From Tannerella sp. (GTDB lineage: Bacteria > Bacteroidota > Bacteroidia > Bacteroidales > Tannerellaceae), in the NCBI GenBank assembly GCA_031268395.1, contig JAIRXI010000184.1, positions 1 through 10,835 on the forward strand: a stretch of 10,835 nt of DNA, given 5' to 3'. Below the pieces are notes generated by a model. That model saw only the letters and a list, made by a program, of their open reading frames with translations. It did no database searches and was not told the origin of the DNA. Positions 1-6,570 of the stretch are shown here, one piece after another. The position numbers and the translations under genes were made by a program. Position 1 is the first letter of the stretch. Each line of letters begins with the position of its first letter.

Positions 1-1
1 C

Positions 2-2911
2 ACCGCCCTCTACGGTTCGCGCGGAGCCAACGGCGTGGTGCTTGTCACCACCAAGAAAGGCACAAGCGGCAAAGCCAAAATCTCGGCAGACGTTCGCTGG
101 GGCGTGAACACCATGACCAACAACATGCCCGACCTGGTGCGCGACCCTGCCACTATCTACGAGCACGCATGGCTGCTCACCTACAATACCTACCGCTATG
201 CCGACGGGAAGCCTTACCAGAACAACGGCTATACCAACGCCGTACAAAATCCCCTGCATACGCACGAGGAAGCTGCCCTCTACGCCAGCCAGCATCTGTT
301 CGACTACACAGACACAGGCAACAGCAGCAATTTAACGCGCAACAAGCTGGGCAACTGGCTGCTGTACTCGTTTCCGGGCTGGAACGACCCTAACAACTAT
401 CAAACAACCGGAAGTGGCGGTAATGCGTCGGCTACCATGCTGAACAACTTCCTGGTGGGCACGGACGGCAAGCTGAATCCCGCTGCCAAGCTCATGTATA
501 ACGATACCTATTACGACGAACTGCTGCAAAGCCGCTTTCGTCAGGAATACAATATCGCTGCCAGCGGGGGTAACGACAGGATGGACTATCACATCTCAAT
601 GGGCTTATTGCAAGACCCTTCCTACATCTCTATCTCGGAATTTGAACGCTATACGGGTCGCGCCGTGATCAACGGCAAAGTGACCGACTGGTTTAAGGTG
701 GGCGCCAATGTCAACTATTCGCATCGCCTTACCAGCGGACAAACATCCCGCTATGGCGTGGGCGGCACCGGTCTCTACCAGAATAGAGGTGACGCGCATG
801 AAAACATCTTTGCGGTAGTAAACCGCGTATTACCGATCGTACAAGTATATGCCCGCGACGAAAACGGCAACTATATCTACAATGCAGACGGGTCGAAAAA
901 GACGGTTGCTGCAGAGGGCGACTCTTACTCGCCGCTGGGTCCAACCTCCACTGGAGGCAACAGCAATGATGTACTGTACCGGATGGAGAACGACAAGGCC
1001 GAAGTCCTTTCGCGCGACTTGAGCGCCAGAACTTACGCCGAAGTAAAATTCCTGACAGATTTTACCTTTACGACCAACCTGGCCACCGATGCCACCTTTT
1101 CGCAGGTCAACAACTACCGGAACGGCGTAATCGGACGGGCGGCCACCTACAATGGTGCGTTGTATAAGCAAAACAGCACGTACGTTAACCTGAACACCCA
1201 GCAGTTGCTCAACTGGGGGCACGATTTCGGCAAACATCACGCCGACGCTCTGCTGGGCCATGAGTATAACCAGTACGATTATGACCTCATGCGCTATTCT
1301 TCCACGCGTGAATTGATAGCCGGATATGACGCATACGCCAACTTCGTAGGACGCTATGAAAGCGGTATCGGTTATCCCACTCCGGGCGGCGACGCGTCGA
1401 AGTTGACCATGGAAAGCTACTTTTCGCGCGCCAACTACATTTACGATGACAAGTACTATGCGAGCGCTTCGCTGCGCCGCGACGGCTCCTCCAAGTTCAA
1501 GTATGCGGAAGACCGCTGGGGGACTTTCTGGAGCATTGGCGGAGGATGGCGCTTATCAAGCGAAAAGTTTATACAGGATGCTACCTCCGACTGGCTGAAC
1601 AACCTGAAAATCCGCGCCAGCTACGGCGTTATCGGCAACCAGAACGGCATCGGAACTTATGGCGGATACCAGACGTGGAGCTATGGCGCGGTTTATCAGA
1701 CATCAACCTCCGGGACGGGTGTGCCGGATTCCTACACGGTATCGCCGGGCAACTTTGTCAATGAGCATCTAACATGGGAAAATGTGCATACCACCGACAT
1801 CGGGGTGGAGTTTGACCTGTTCAACCGCGTGCACGGTACCTTTGACTGGTACAACCGCGAAACGGTGAATGCCTTCTACAATAATACCCTGTCCATTGCG
1901 GCTGAAGCCTATGCAGGCGCCACTTCCATTACGATGGATAATGCCAAAATCCGGAACCGGGGATTCGAGATTGACGTGAGCGTGGACCTTATCCGCACCA
2001 AAGACATCTACTGGTCGGTAGGCGCCAACGGCACTCACTACAACACCATCCTGACCAAGCTGCCCGCCGGACAGGGCAGCGACTTGTATGGCGGCAACAA
2101 GTTGGACAATACCGAATACCTGTGCTACCTGCGGGGCGAAGGGAAACCTTACTACAACGTCTTTATGTATAAGTACGAAGGCCCCGACCCGAATACGGGC
2201 GTGCCGCTCTATCGCCATACGGTAACGAATGATGACAAGGGCCGGGATGCAAATGGAGTAAGAATTGAAGGCGCTACCGACCATTTCCCGAGCAATGAGG
2301 TGGGCGAAGTGATCAAAACGGCCAACTACACCCGCGTTACTCCTGTCGACCGCGTAGAGTTCGGCGACGCCTTACCGGACTGGATCGGCGGCTTCAACAC
2401 CACCTTCCGCTACAAGAATTTTGATTTCAACGCTGTGTTAAGCTACCAGGTAGGCGGTCTGTACCATCACAGGGAAATGATTTACTTCTACGAATCAGAT
2501 TTCACGCGTGATGCTGCAAGCCCGATTGCGGCAGATCTGATCGGCAATACCTGGACGCCGGATAACCCGAACGCCAAATTCCCCATCGCCATGTGGAACA
2601 ATAATAATGCTGCCGCCAATGGTATCGCTGTAGGCAGCAGTGGCCCGCAGCAAACTACCGATTTGACACTTTTTGGCGCCTCCTATTTCAGCGTGAAGAA
2701 CATCACGCTCGGATACAGCCTGCCTGTGACATGGGCTAAAAGGGCGGGATTGAGCAACCTGAGAGTATACTTGTCGGGCGACAACCTCTACATGCGTAGC
2801 GAATACAAGGGCGTTGACCCGCGCATGTCGCTCACCGGAGGAAACGACGTCTCTGCGTTTACCTATCCCTATCTGAGGGTATTCAACTTAGGCGTAAATG
2901 TTGAATTTTAA
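2..2911 (+). CDS. SusC/RagA-like TonB-dependent outer-membrane receptor, 5' partial
   Basis: This is the outer-membrane barrel of a SusC/SusD importer, which moves oligosaccharides, peptides or similar oligomers into the periplasm using TonB energy. The reading frame is open from base 2. A GTG at 35 is an internal codon, not the start: the residues before it (TALYGSRGANGV) continue the conserved end of the plug domain, followed by VLVTTKKG. About 969 residues are visible; family members usually have 1000-1100, so the signal peptide, the carboxypeptidase-regulatory-like domain and most of the plug lie to the left. The rest is beta-barrel with typical SusC signatures: a SGGNDRMDYHISMG stretch early, YDDKYYASASLRRDGSSKF in the middle, LKIRASYGVIGNQNG after it, and a C-terminal strand ending in Phe (FNLGVNVEF). 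susD follows after 24 bp, so the two are co-transcribed. The substrate is not determinable. The family call is very secure. Confidence 0.96.
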   Translation, partial: TALYGSRGANGVVLVTTKKGTSGKAKISADVRWGVNTMTNNMPDLVRDPATIYEHAWLLTYNTYRYADGKPYQNNGYTNAVQNPLHTHEEAALYASQHLFDYTDTGNSSNLTRNKLGNWLLYSFPGWNDPNNYQTTGSGGNASATMLNNFLVGTDGKLNPAAKLMYNDTYYDELLQSRFRQEYNIAASGGNDRMDYHISMGLLQDPSYISISEFERYTGRAVINGKVTDWFKVGANVNYSHRLTSGQTSRYGVGGTGLYQNRGDAHENIFAVVNRVLPIVQVYARDENGNYIYNADGSKKTVAAEGDSYSPLGPTSTGGNSNDVLYRMENDKAEVLSRDLSARTYAEVKFLTDFTFTTNLATDATFSQVNNYRNGVIGRAATYNGALYKQNSTYVNLNTQQLLNWGHDFGKHHADALLGHEYNQYDYDLMRYSSTRELIAGYDAYANFVGRYESGIGYPTPGGDASKLTMESYFSRANYIYDDKYYASASLRRDGSSKFKYAEDRWGTFWSIGGGWRLSSEKFIQDATSDWLNNLKIRASYGVIGNQNGIGTYGGYQTWSYGAVYQTSTSGTGVPDSYTVSPGNFVNEHLTWENVHTTDIGVEFDLFNRVHGTFDWYNRETVNAFYNNTLSIAAEAYAGATSITMDNAKIRNRGFEIDVSVDLIRTKDIYWSVGANGTHYNTILTKLPAGQGSDLYGGNKLDNTEYLCYLRGEGKPYYNVFMYKYEGPDPNTGVPLYRHTVTNDDKGRDANGVRIEGATDHFPSNEVGEVIKTANYTRVTPVDRVEFGDALPDWIGGFNTTFRYKNFDFNAVLSYQVGGLYHHREMIYFYESDFTRDAASPIAADLIGNTWTPDNPNAKFPIAMWNNNNAAANGIAVGSSGPQQTTDLTLFGASYFSVKNITLGYSLPVTWAKRAGLSNLRVYLSGDNLYMRSEYKGVDPRMSLTGGNDVSAFTYPYLRVFNLGVNVEF

Positions 2912-2935
2912 TAATCAATTAAAATCTTTAGAATT

Positions 2936-4546
2936 ATGAAACGATATATTTTTGTACTGTCAATTGTACTGTCGGCCATCACCACTTCGTGCGCCGACCT
3001 GCTGGAGCAAGAGCCGGCCAATGCCATCACAACGGAGCAAATCAAAAAGATCCTTGAGTCGGGCGATGAGGACCAGGTGGATATTATCTTGGGCGGTATG
3101 GCCAATAACCTTCCGTATGCCATTCACCGAACCCTTGGTTATGGCGGGAGCGGGAATGATGCCCGTGTCAACAGTCCCCTGCGGCTGCACTACTACAACA
3201 GCTTAGTGGGGTACGACATTGTCTGCGGCGCAGGTGTTTCCGGGTTCGGTTCCGACGCTTATCTTTCGTACACTTCGCGCGAATCGGCCGGCAGCACTCA
3301 TAACTACTGCTTCTGGTATTTCGGCTGGAGCTGCGTTGTTTCCGCCAATAAATTGCTACAGTACTTGCCGGAAACCCTCAACAGCAGTAAACTGAAGGAT
3401 TACAAGGCGCGCGCCCTGACGCTCCGTGCATACGGATACAATTTCCTGATGGAAAACTATCGGGACGCTTACAACCCGGCCGGCGAAGGCTTGATGATCT
3501 ACGACCGGATAGATCCCAGCGGCACCTACAAACCCCTGACATCGGCAAAGGAAACCTACGACTTTATCAAGCAAGATCTTGCCGAAGCCGTGCGCCTGTT
3601 TGCCGAATCGGAAATCGGCGATAACAAAGACGGTTATACGGCCGACACGAAAGACATTGATCTGGGCGTAGCCAATTTCGTGCTGGCGCGCGTTTCACTG
3701 CTCACCGGCGACTATGCTGCGGCTATCAGCGCCTGCAACGCCATCCTGCCGAAATATCCCGACCTTATTACGGCGGATAATTACGGCGGCAAAAATACCG
3801 GAACGGCAGCAGAACCCGAATTTAAGGCGGAAGCAAACGCTCTCATTAAGTTTGGAACGATTAATCCGGAGGTAATTTTTGGCTTCGAGGGAGTAAGCAC
3901 TTTCCAAAACGTAGTGTACGAGTGGCTGAACACTTTCGGAACAGGCTATGGCGGCGCAAGCTCCAACTGGGGACGCATTGTCAGCGCCTTATACGACGCC
4001 ATTAATGCCAACGACGTGCGTAAGAGCCTCTTTTTGGATGGTTCTACCACTTTTGATAACTATGCGTATCCGACCTCTCCGGTTACCATACGGACAATCC
4101 CCACATACAGCAATCTGAAATTTGCCGCTACCGAGGTAGGAGGAAAGAAGGAACCGACAGACTTGGCTAATCTCGACGTTTGCTACATGCGCACGTCGGA
4201 AGTGTTACTGATGAAAGCCGAAGCGCAGGCTCAGAACGGTGACGAAAACGGCGCCAAGGCCACCCTCAACACCCTGCTGGCTGCCCGTACCAAGACGGGC
4301 GAAACCGCTTTGACATGCGACAGCTACGGTGGAGCATCAACTGCGCTGGACATGGTGAAACTGCAGTGGCGCATCGAAATGTGGGGCGAAAACGGGCTGG
4401 AATACTACAACAACAAGCGCTGGGGCATTACGGTAACCCGCAAGTCGAATGTCACCAACCACTGGGACGAGGCGACCATCACCCCGTCGCAGATGAAGTG
4501 GGCGTTCCCGACTGACGAATCCATCTACAATCCCAACTTGCAATGA
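2936..4546 (+). CDS. SusD/RagB-like surface lipoprotein, nutrient-binding partner of SusC
   Basis: This 536-residue lipoprotein is the lid and substrate-binding partner of the upstream SusC-like barrel. Residues 1-19 form a lipoprotein signal peptide: Lys2 and Arg3, a hydrophobic core, then the lipobox ITTSC with Cys19 as the lipidated residue. The mature start (DLLEQEPANAITTEQ) is typical of SusD proteins. TPR-like helices that pack against SusC are visible near 157-180 (ALTLRAYGYNFLMENYRDAY), 243-272 (GVANFVLARVSLLTGDYAAA) and 418-451 (MRTSEVLLMKAEAQAQNGD). The C-terminal RagB/SusD portion has LQWRIEMWGENGLEYYNNKRWG near 476-497 and ends in FPTDESIYNPNLQ, as SusD proteins usually do, so the gene is complete. 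The ATG at 2936 is fixed by the signal peptide; no Shine-Dalgarno sequence is seen, only an A/T-rich leader. The gene ends the operon, with an intrinsic terminator 18 bp after the stop. The ligand is unknown. Confidence 0.96.
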   Translation: MKRYIFVLSIVLSAITTSCADLLEQEPANAITTEQIKKILESGDEDQVDIILGGMANNLPYAIHRTLGYGGSGNDARVNSPLRLHYYNSLVGYDIVCGAGVSGFGSDAYLSYTSRESAGSTHNYCFWYFGWSCVVSANKLLQYLPETLNSSKLKDYKARALTLRAYGYNFLMENYRDAYNPAGEGLMIYDRIDPSGTYKPLTSAKETYDFIKQDLAEAVRLFAESEIGDNKDGYTADTKDIDLGVANFVLARVSLLTGDYAAAISACNAILPKYPDLITADNYGGKNTGTAAEPEFKAEANALIKFGTINPEVIFGFEGVSTFQNVVYEWLNTFGTGYGGASSNWGRIVSALYDAINANDVRKSLFLDGSTTFDNYAYPTSPVTIRTIPTYSNLKFAATEVGGKKEPTDLANLDVCYMRTSEVLLMKAEAQAQNGDENGAKATLNTLLAARTKTGETALTCDSYGGASTALDMVKLQWRIEMWGENGLEYYNNKRWGITVTRKSNVTNHWDEATITPSQMKWAFPTDESIYNPNLQ

Positions 4547-4563
4547 GGGACGTTTGACAAATG

Positions 4564-4604
4564 AAAAAGGCCTGCCGGAAGACTTTCCGGCAGACCTTTT
4601 TTTT
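4564..4604 (+). terminator. Intrinsic terminator of the susCD operon
   Basis: A perfect 9-bp stem, CTGCCGGAA with TTCCGGCAG, closes a GACT loop. After one C/A mismatch it is extended outwards by AAAAAGG pairing with CCTTTTT, and a run of eight T residues (4597-4604) follows on the + strand. It begins 17 bases after the susD stop. This is the strongest terminator in the window. The A-tract on the left side means it could also work in the opposite direction. Confidence 0.93.
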
Positions 4605-4618
4605 ATTTGAAACCGCTG

Positions 4619-4639
4619 GCACGGACTGCAAGTCCGCGC
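4619..4639. repeat. Family-B GC hairpin, copy 1
   Basis: GCACGGACT pairs with AGTCCGCGC around a GCA loop, giving a 9-bp stem with one A/C mismatch at the third pair. It lies 15 bp beyond the susCD terminator and shares the core CGGACT-GCA-AGTCCG with four other hairpins in this window. It is a short dispersed palindrome of the REP type. It has no T-tract, so it is not by itself a convincing terminator. Confidence 0.7.
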
Positions 4640-4812
4640 GATACCGACTCTAACGCAGGATACGTCTGAAAAGCATTGTTCGTCTATAAAAACGGTATGT
4701 GGAAACAGGTTCATATTGTTTGCAATTCCGTTAGCGGTCGTAAAGGAAACAATAAGGAATGAAAAATTAATAACCGGTAACGGTAGGGACTGCCTTAAAA
4801 GTATCGTCCTGT
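4640..4812. other. Intergenic stretch with no recognised feature
   Basis: Between hairpin copy 1 and the first family-A element I see no gene, RNA or exact promoter match. A 21-codon frame from ATG at 4697 to TGA at 4762 has no recognisable product. The sequence is less GC-rich than the flanking genes and may be decayed DNA. Confidence 0.4.
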
Positions 4813-4922
4813 CGTCATTGCGAGGAGGAACGACGAAGCAATTCCGGCACATGCGTCCGCCTGACAACCGTCCGTGTGTATACGGCCAGTTTCTGGATTG
4901 CTTCACTTCGTTCGCAATGACG
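4813..4922. repeat. Family-A inverted-repeat element, copy 1 (110 bp)
   Basis: The left arm starts CGTCATTGCGAGGAGGAACG and continues to GAAGCAATTCC (4813-4845). The right arm starts GGATTGCTTCACTTCG and ends CGCAATGACG (4895-4922). The arms are imperfect reverse complements separated by about 49 bp. Copy 2 begins 124 bp later with the same internal spacer and the same 14-bp trailer type (GGGACGTGGAAACT here, AGGACATGGAAACT after copy 2), so copies 1 and 2 arose by tandem duplication. There is no coding content of its own. Frames read through it give low-complexity peptides often mis-called as proteins. Confidence 0.9.
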
Positions 4923-4936
4923 GGGACGTGGAAACT

Positions 4937-5046
4937 CGTCATTGCGAGGAGGAACGACGAAGCAATCCAGGCACATGCGGCCGTCTGACAATCATCCGTG
5001 CGTATACCGCCTGTTCCTGGATTGCTTCACTTCGTTCGCAATGGCG
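4937..5046. repeat. Family-A inverted-repeat element, copy 2 (110 bp)
   Basis: This is the second 110-bp unit. The left arm occupies 4937-4970 and the right arm 5017-5046. The right arm ends GCAATGGCG rather than GCAATGACG, one transition from the consensus. Length and spacer match copy 1 (starting GCACATGCG, then a CTGACAA motif). It is followed by AGGACATGGAAACT and then the shortened copy 3. Confidence 0.9.
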
Positions 5047-5060
5047 AGGACATGGAAACT

Positions 5061-5135
5061 CGTCATCCGAGGAGGAACGACGAAGCAATCCAGGCGGCAC
5101 GACGGCTGGATTGCTTCACTGCGTTCGCAATGACG
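5061..5135. repeat. Family-A inverted-repeat element, copy 3 (shortened, 75 bp)
   Basis: The left arm (5061-5093) has a one-base deletion and a substitution near its start (CGTCATCCGAGG). The spacer is reduced to 12 bp. The right arm (5106-5135) carries the CACTGCGTTCG variant instead of the CACTTCGTTCG of copies 1 and 2. That right arm is identical over 30 bp to the right arm of copy 4 at 6541-6570 and is the exact reverse complement of the left arm of copy 4. Confidence 0.88.
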
Positions 5136-5255
5136 AATCGACGCTTTCGAAACATCCCCCTGTTTTTCCGAAACTGTTATATCCTGTTTATTTTGCATTC
5201 CTAAATGAAACAACAGCAAAATATTTTCACAGGGCAACCGCATCAAAACGTCTTG
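5136..5255. other. Intergenic stretch between repeat copy 3 and the 230-aa gene hairpin
   Basis: About 120 bp of moderately AT-rich sequence. Open frames cross it on both strands but resemble no family and run into the repeats. I see no promoter, RNA or terminator in it. Confidence 0.35.
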
Positions 5256-5282
5256 CCGGCACGGACTTGCCGTCCGTGCCGG
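5256..5282. repeat. Family-B GC hairpin, copy 2, at the 3' end of the 230-aa gene
   Basis: CCGGCACGGAC pairs perfectly with GTCCGTGCCGG (11 bp) around TTGCC. It begins 5 bases beyond the stop codon of the minus-strand gene, so on that strand it would be the first structure after translation ends. Only a weak TTTT follows some ten bases later, so 3'-end protection or attenuation is as likely as termination. Confidence 0.78.
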
Positions 5283-5287
5283 AAGGA

Positions 5288-5980
5288 TTACGGTATGATT
5301 GTCCACATTATATCGCTCCAGGGGCCGTTGATGCCGCGCGTGTTTCTCCAGCGGAGGGCGAATGCGAATCTTTTGCCGCGCTGTTTTTCGCCGAAGGCGA
5401 ATTGTCGGGGCGAACGCGTGCTGAATTCGCTGTGGACGAGTTCGCTGCGATCCGCGGGTCTCACTTCCGTATCGAAGACTTGCCAGATGATTTCCACGCC
5501 GGTCATGCCTTCGGGCCGGGCTTTTCCCGGGGCGTACCTGTCGCGGTAACAGATGCCGACGATGCCCGGCAGGGAACTGTCGACGGTGGCTGTAACCGTG
5601 GTCGCGGGGGCGGAGACGGCCGTTTTGCCTCCGCTGCGCCGCCGGGGCATGGCCATGCCGACCAGGTCCTCATCGGCGGTCAGGGGATTGTTTTTCAGAT
5701 ATCCCATGTAGAGACGCCGGTATTCGGTTATGAAAGCCTTTTCGGCCACCTGCAGGGCGGCGATTTTGACCGGGGTACGCTCTGCCGGGTTTTCCCACGC
5801 GAGATATGCGACCTTGAACGTGTTGTATTTGCCCGTAAACACGGTAGTAATCCATACGGCCGCACCGCCTGCGATACCCATCCGGGCAAGGTTTGCCGCG
5901 GTCAGGTAATCGACCGTAATTATAGCCTGTTCGTACAGACTTTTATGAGTTTGTGCCACCCAGTCATCTTTTCTGCTCAT
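5288..5980 (-). CDS. Conserved-looking Bacteroidales protein of unknown function (230 aa)
   Basis: No function is known to me. The protein has no signal peptide, lipobox or clear membrane helix, so it is probably cytoplasmic. Residues 1-95 look helical. A conserved-looking turn (YLKNNPLTADEDLVGMAMP, 94-112) leads to an Ala/Thr/Ser-rich linker near 118-134. The C-terminal part (138-230) looks beta-rich, perhaps fibronectin-III- or Ig-like, with RGKRFAFALRWRNTRG at 201-216 and GPWSDIMWTIIP at the end. I recall similar endings in uncharacterised Bacteroidales proteins, from memory only. ATG at 5980 starts it; no Shine-Dalgarno sequence is seen. The possible repeat-protein frame stops 11 bp upstream on the same strand, so the two may share a transcript. 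A longer + strand frame lies opposite but is made of repeat sequence and is rejected. Confidence is high that this is a gene and low on its role. Confidence 0.78.
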   Translation of the reverse strand: MSRKDDWVAQTHKSLYEQAIITVDYLTAANLARMGIAGGAAVWITTVFTGKYNTFKVAYLAWENPAERTPVKIAALQVAEKAFITEYRRLYMGYLKNNPLTADEDLVGMAMPRRRSGGKTAVSAPATTVTATVDSSLPGIVGICYRDRYAPGKARPEGMTGVEIIWQVFDTEVRPADRSELVHSEFSTRSPRQFAFGEKQRGKRFAFALRWRNTRGINGPWSDIMWTIIP

Positions 5981-5991
5981 GATAATATAAT

Positions 5992-6345
5992 TTAAATTGT
6001 TACTGATATTTTTGATGTATTATAATAAAATATATATGTCTGAAAGCAAAATATCAACTCACTAAAGCAAAATGGGGACGTCCCCATTCCAATTGGGGAT
6101 GTTCCCAACCTGATTGGGGACGTCCCCATTTCAATTGGGGACTTCCCTATTTCGGTTGGGGACGTTCCCATTTCGATTGGGGACGTCCCTATTTCGGTTG
6201 GGGACGTCCCTATTTCGGTTGGGGACGTCCCTATTTCGGTTGGGGACGTTCCCATTTCGATTGGGGACATTCCCATTTCGATTAGGGACGTTCCCATTTT
6301 AGTTGGGGACGTCCCTGATTGATTTATAATATATCTTCTGTTCAT
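5992..6345 (-). CDS. Possible heptapeptide-repeat protein encoded by the 21-bp array
   Basis: The frame starts at ATG 6345 (or GTG 6378) and gives about 117 residues. The core is roughly eleven repeats of G-T-S-P-(T/I)-E-(I/M), between a short N-terminus (MNRRYIINQS) and a C-terminal tail rich in Phe, Tyr and Ile. In this frame the commonest difference between units falls in the third base of the Gly codon (GGA/GGG, silent), and the other two give Met/Ile and Thr/Ile. The opposite strand's best frame would instead suffer Ser/Phe and Leu/Pro swaps. That mildly favours coding on this strand. A promoter-like sequence lies upstream (6393-6423) and the 230-aa gene follows 11 bp after the stop. However, a 21-bp unit without stops gives an open frame automatically, so this may be non-coding DNA. 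I cannot assign a function. Confidence 0.35.
   Translation of the reverse strand: MNRRYIINQSGTSPTKMGTSLIEMGMSPIEMGTSPTEIGTSPTEIGTSPTEIGTSPIEMGTSPTEIGKSPIEMGTSPIRLGTSPIGMGTSPFCFSELIFCFQTYIFYYNTSKISVTI
6074..6316. repeat. Array of twelve 21-bp units, each with a 12-bp palindrome
   Basis: Twelve copies of GGGGACGTCCCC or a near variant start at 6074, 6095, 6116, 6137, 6158, 6179, 6200, 6221, 6242, 6263, 6284 and 6305, exactly 21 bp apart. Each is followed by a 9-bp spacer, mostly ATTTCGGTT or ATTTCGATT. Units 1 and 3 are perfect palindromes and most others keep pairing through G-T wobbles. Units 6-8 are identical, while the outer units diverge, as expected of a tandem array that grows or is homogenised in the middle. 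Two subtypes recur: GTCCCT with a GGTT-ending spacer, and GTTCCC with a GATT-ending spacer. The array lies in an AT-rich pocket upstream of the 230-aa gene. Confidence 0.95.
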
Positions 6346-6498
6346 TTTGGTTACACTGTTATTATAAATAATTATCACTTTATATTTTTATGCAAATATA
6401 TTTATAAATATTGAAATTCTAAAATAAACAGTCAATTCTTTTTTTGAGGTGCTATTTTTTTTGAAATAAAGGACGGACAACGTAAAGGAGAATGTCTC
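6317..6498. other. AT-rich intergenic pocket
   Basis: This segment, together with 5981-6060 on the other side of the array, is strikingly A/T-rich compared with the genes around it and carries runs of T and A. It holds the possible minus-strand promoter at 6393-6423 and the optional GTG start at 6378. No gene of its own is visible. The composition suggests either a regulatory region or DNA of different origin. Confidence 0.6.
6393..6423 (-). promoter_or_regulatory. Possible Bacteroides-type promoter for the minus-strand array/230-aa unit
   Basis: Read on the minus strand, TATATTTG (6393-6400) matches the TAnnTTTG box exactly. TTTA (6420-6423), one mismatch from TTTG, lies 19 bp upstream. A transcript would start near 6385, roughly 40 bases before the ATG at 6345, and would cross the palindromic array before reaching the 230-aa gene. 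The region is AT-rich, so a chance match is quite possible. Confidence 0.42.
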
Positions 6499-6570
6499 CG
6501 TCATTGCGAACGCAGTGAAGCAATCCAGTGTACGGGCAGGCTGGATTGCTTCACTGCGTTCGCAATGACG
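6499..6570. repeat. Family-A inverted-repeat element, copy 4 (perfect 30-bp arms)
   Basis: The left arm, 6499-6528 (CGTCATTGCGAACG to AAGCAATCCAG), and the right arm, 6541-6570, are exact reverse complements over 30 bp with a 12-bp spacer. A transcript in either direction would fold into a very stable hairpin. Unlike copies 1-3, both arms are of the 'right-arm' type. No flanking direct repeat that would mark a target-site duplication is evident. A worn arm-like segment at 6617-6644 (GATTGCTTCA, 5 bases, TTCGC, then TGACG) lies 46 bp further on. Confidence 0.93.

Noticed and set aside
35..37. GTG as the start of the susC-like gene
   Set aside because: Upstream codons from base 2 encode the conserved plug-domain motif leading into VLVTTKKG, so the gene begins left of the window.
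4337..4942. A 201-residue minus-strand open frame spanning the end of susD and the first family-A copy
   Set aside because: It runs antisense through susD, through the terminator and into repeat sequence; its N-terminal half is repeat translation.
4813..5135. Insertion sequence or complete mobile element
   Set aside because: No transposase frame, no clear target-site duplication, and the copies are explained by tandem duplication of a short palindromic repeat.
4874..5995. A 373-residue plus-strand open frame covering the repeats and the whole antisense of the 230-aa gene
   Set aside because: Its first third is translated family-A repeat sequence, and the rest mirrors the minus-strand gene, whose product has coherent motifs and ordinary composition. 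No domain is recognisable in the plus frame.
6114..6302. Plus-strand frame across the 21-bp array (LGTSLFR-type repeats)
   Set aside because: It is open only because the unit is a multiple of three without stops. Unit differences cause non-conservative changes in this frame, and it has no start context or continuation outside the array.
6074..6316. CRISPR array
   Set aside because: The unit is 21 bp with 9-bp near-identical spacers. CRISPR repeats and unique spacers are each about 25-40 bp, and no cas gene is present.
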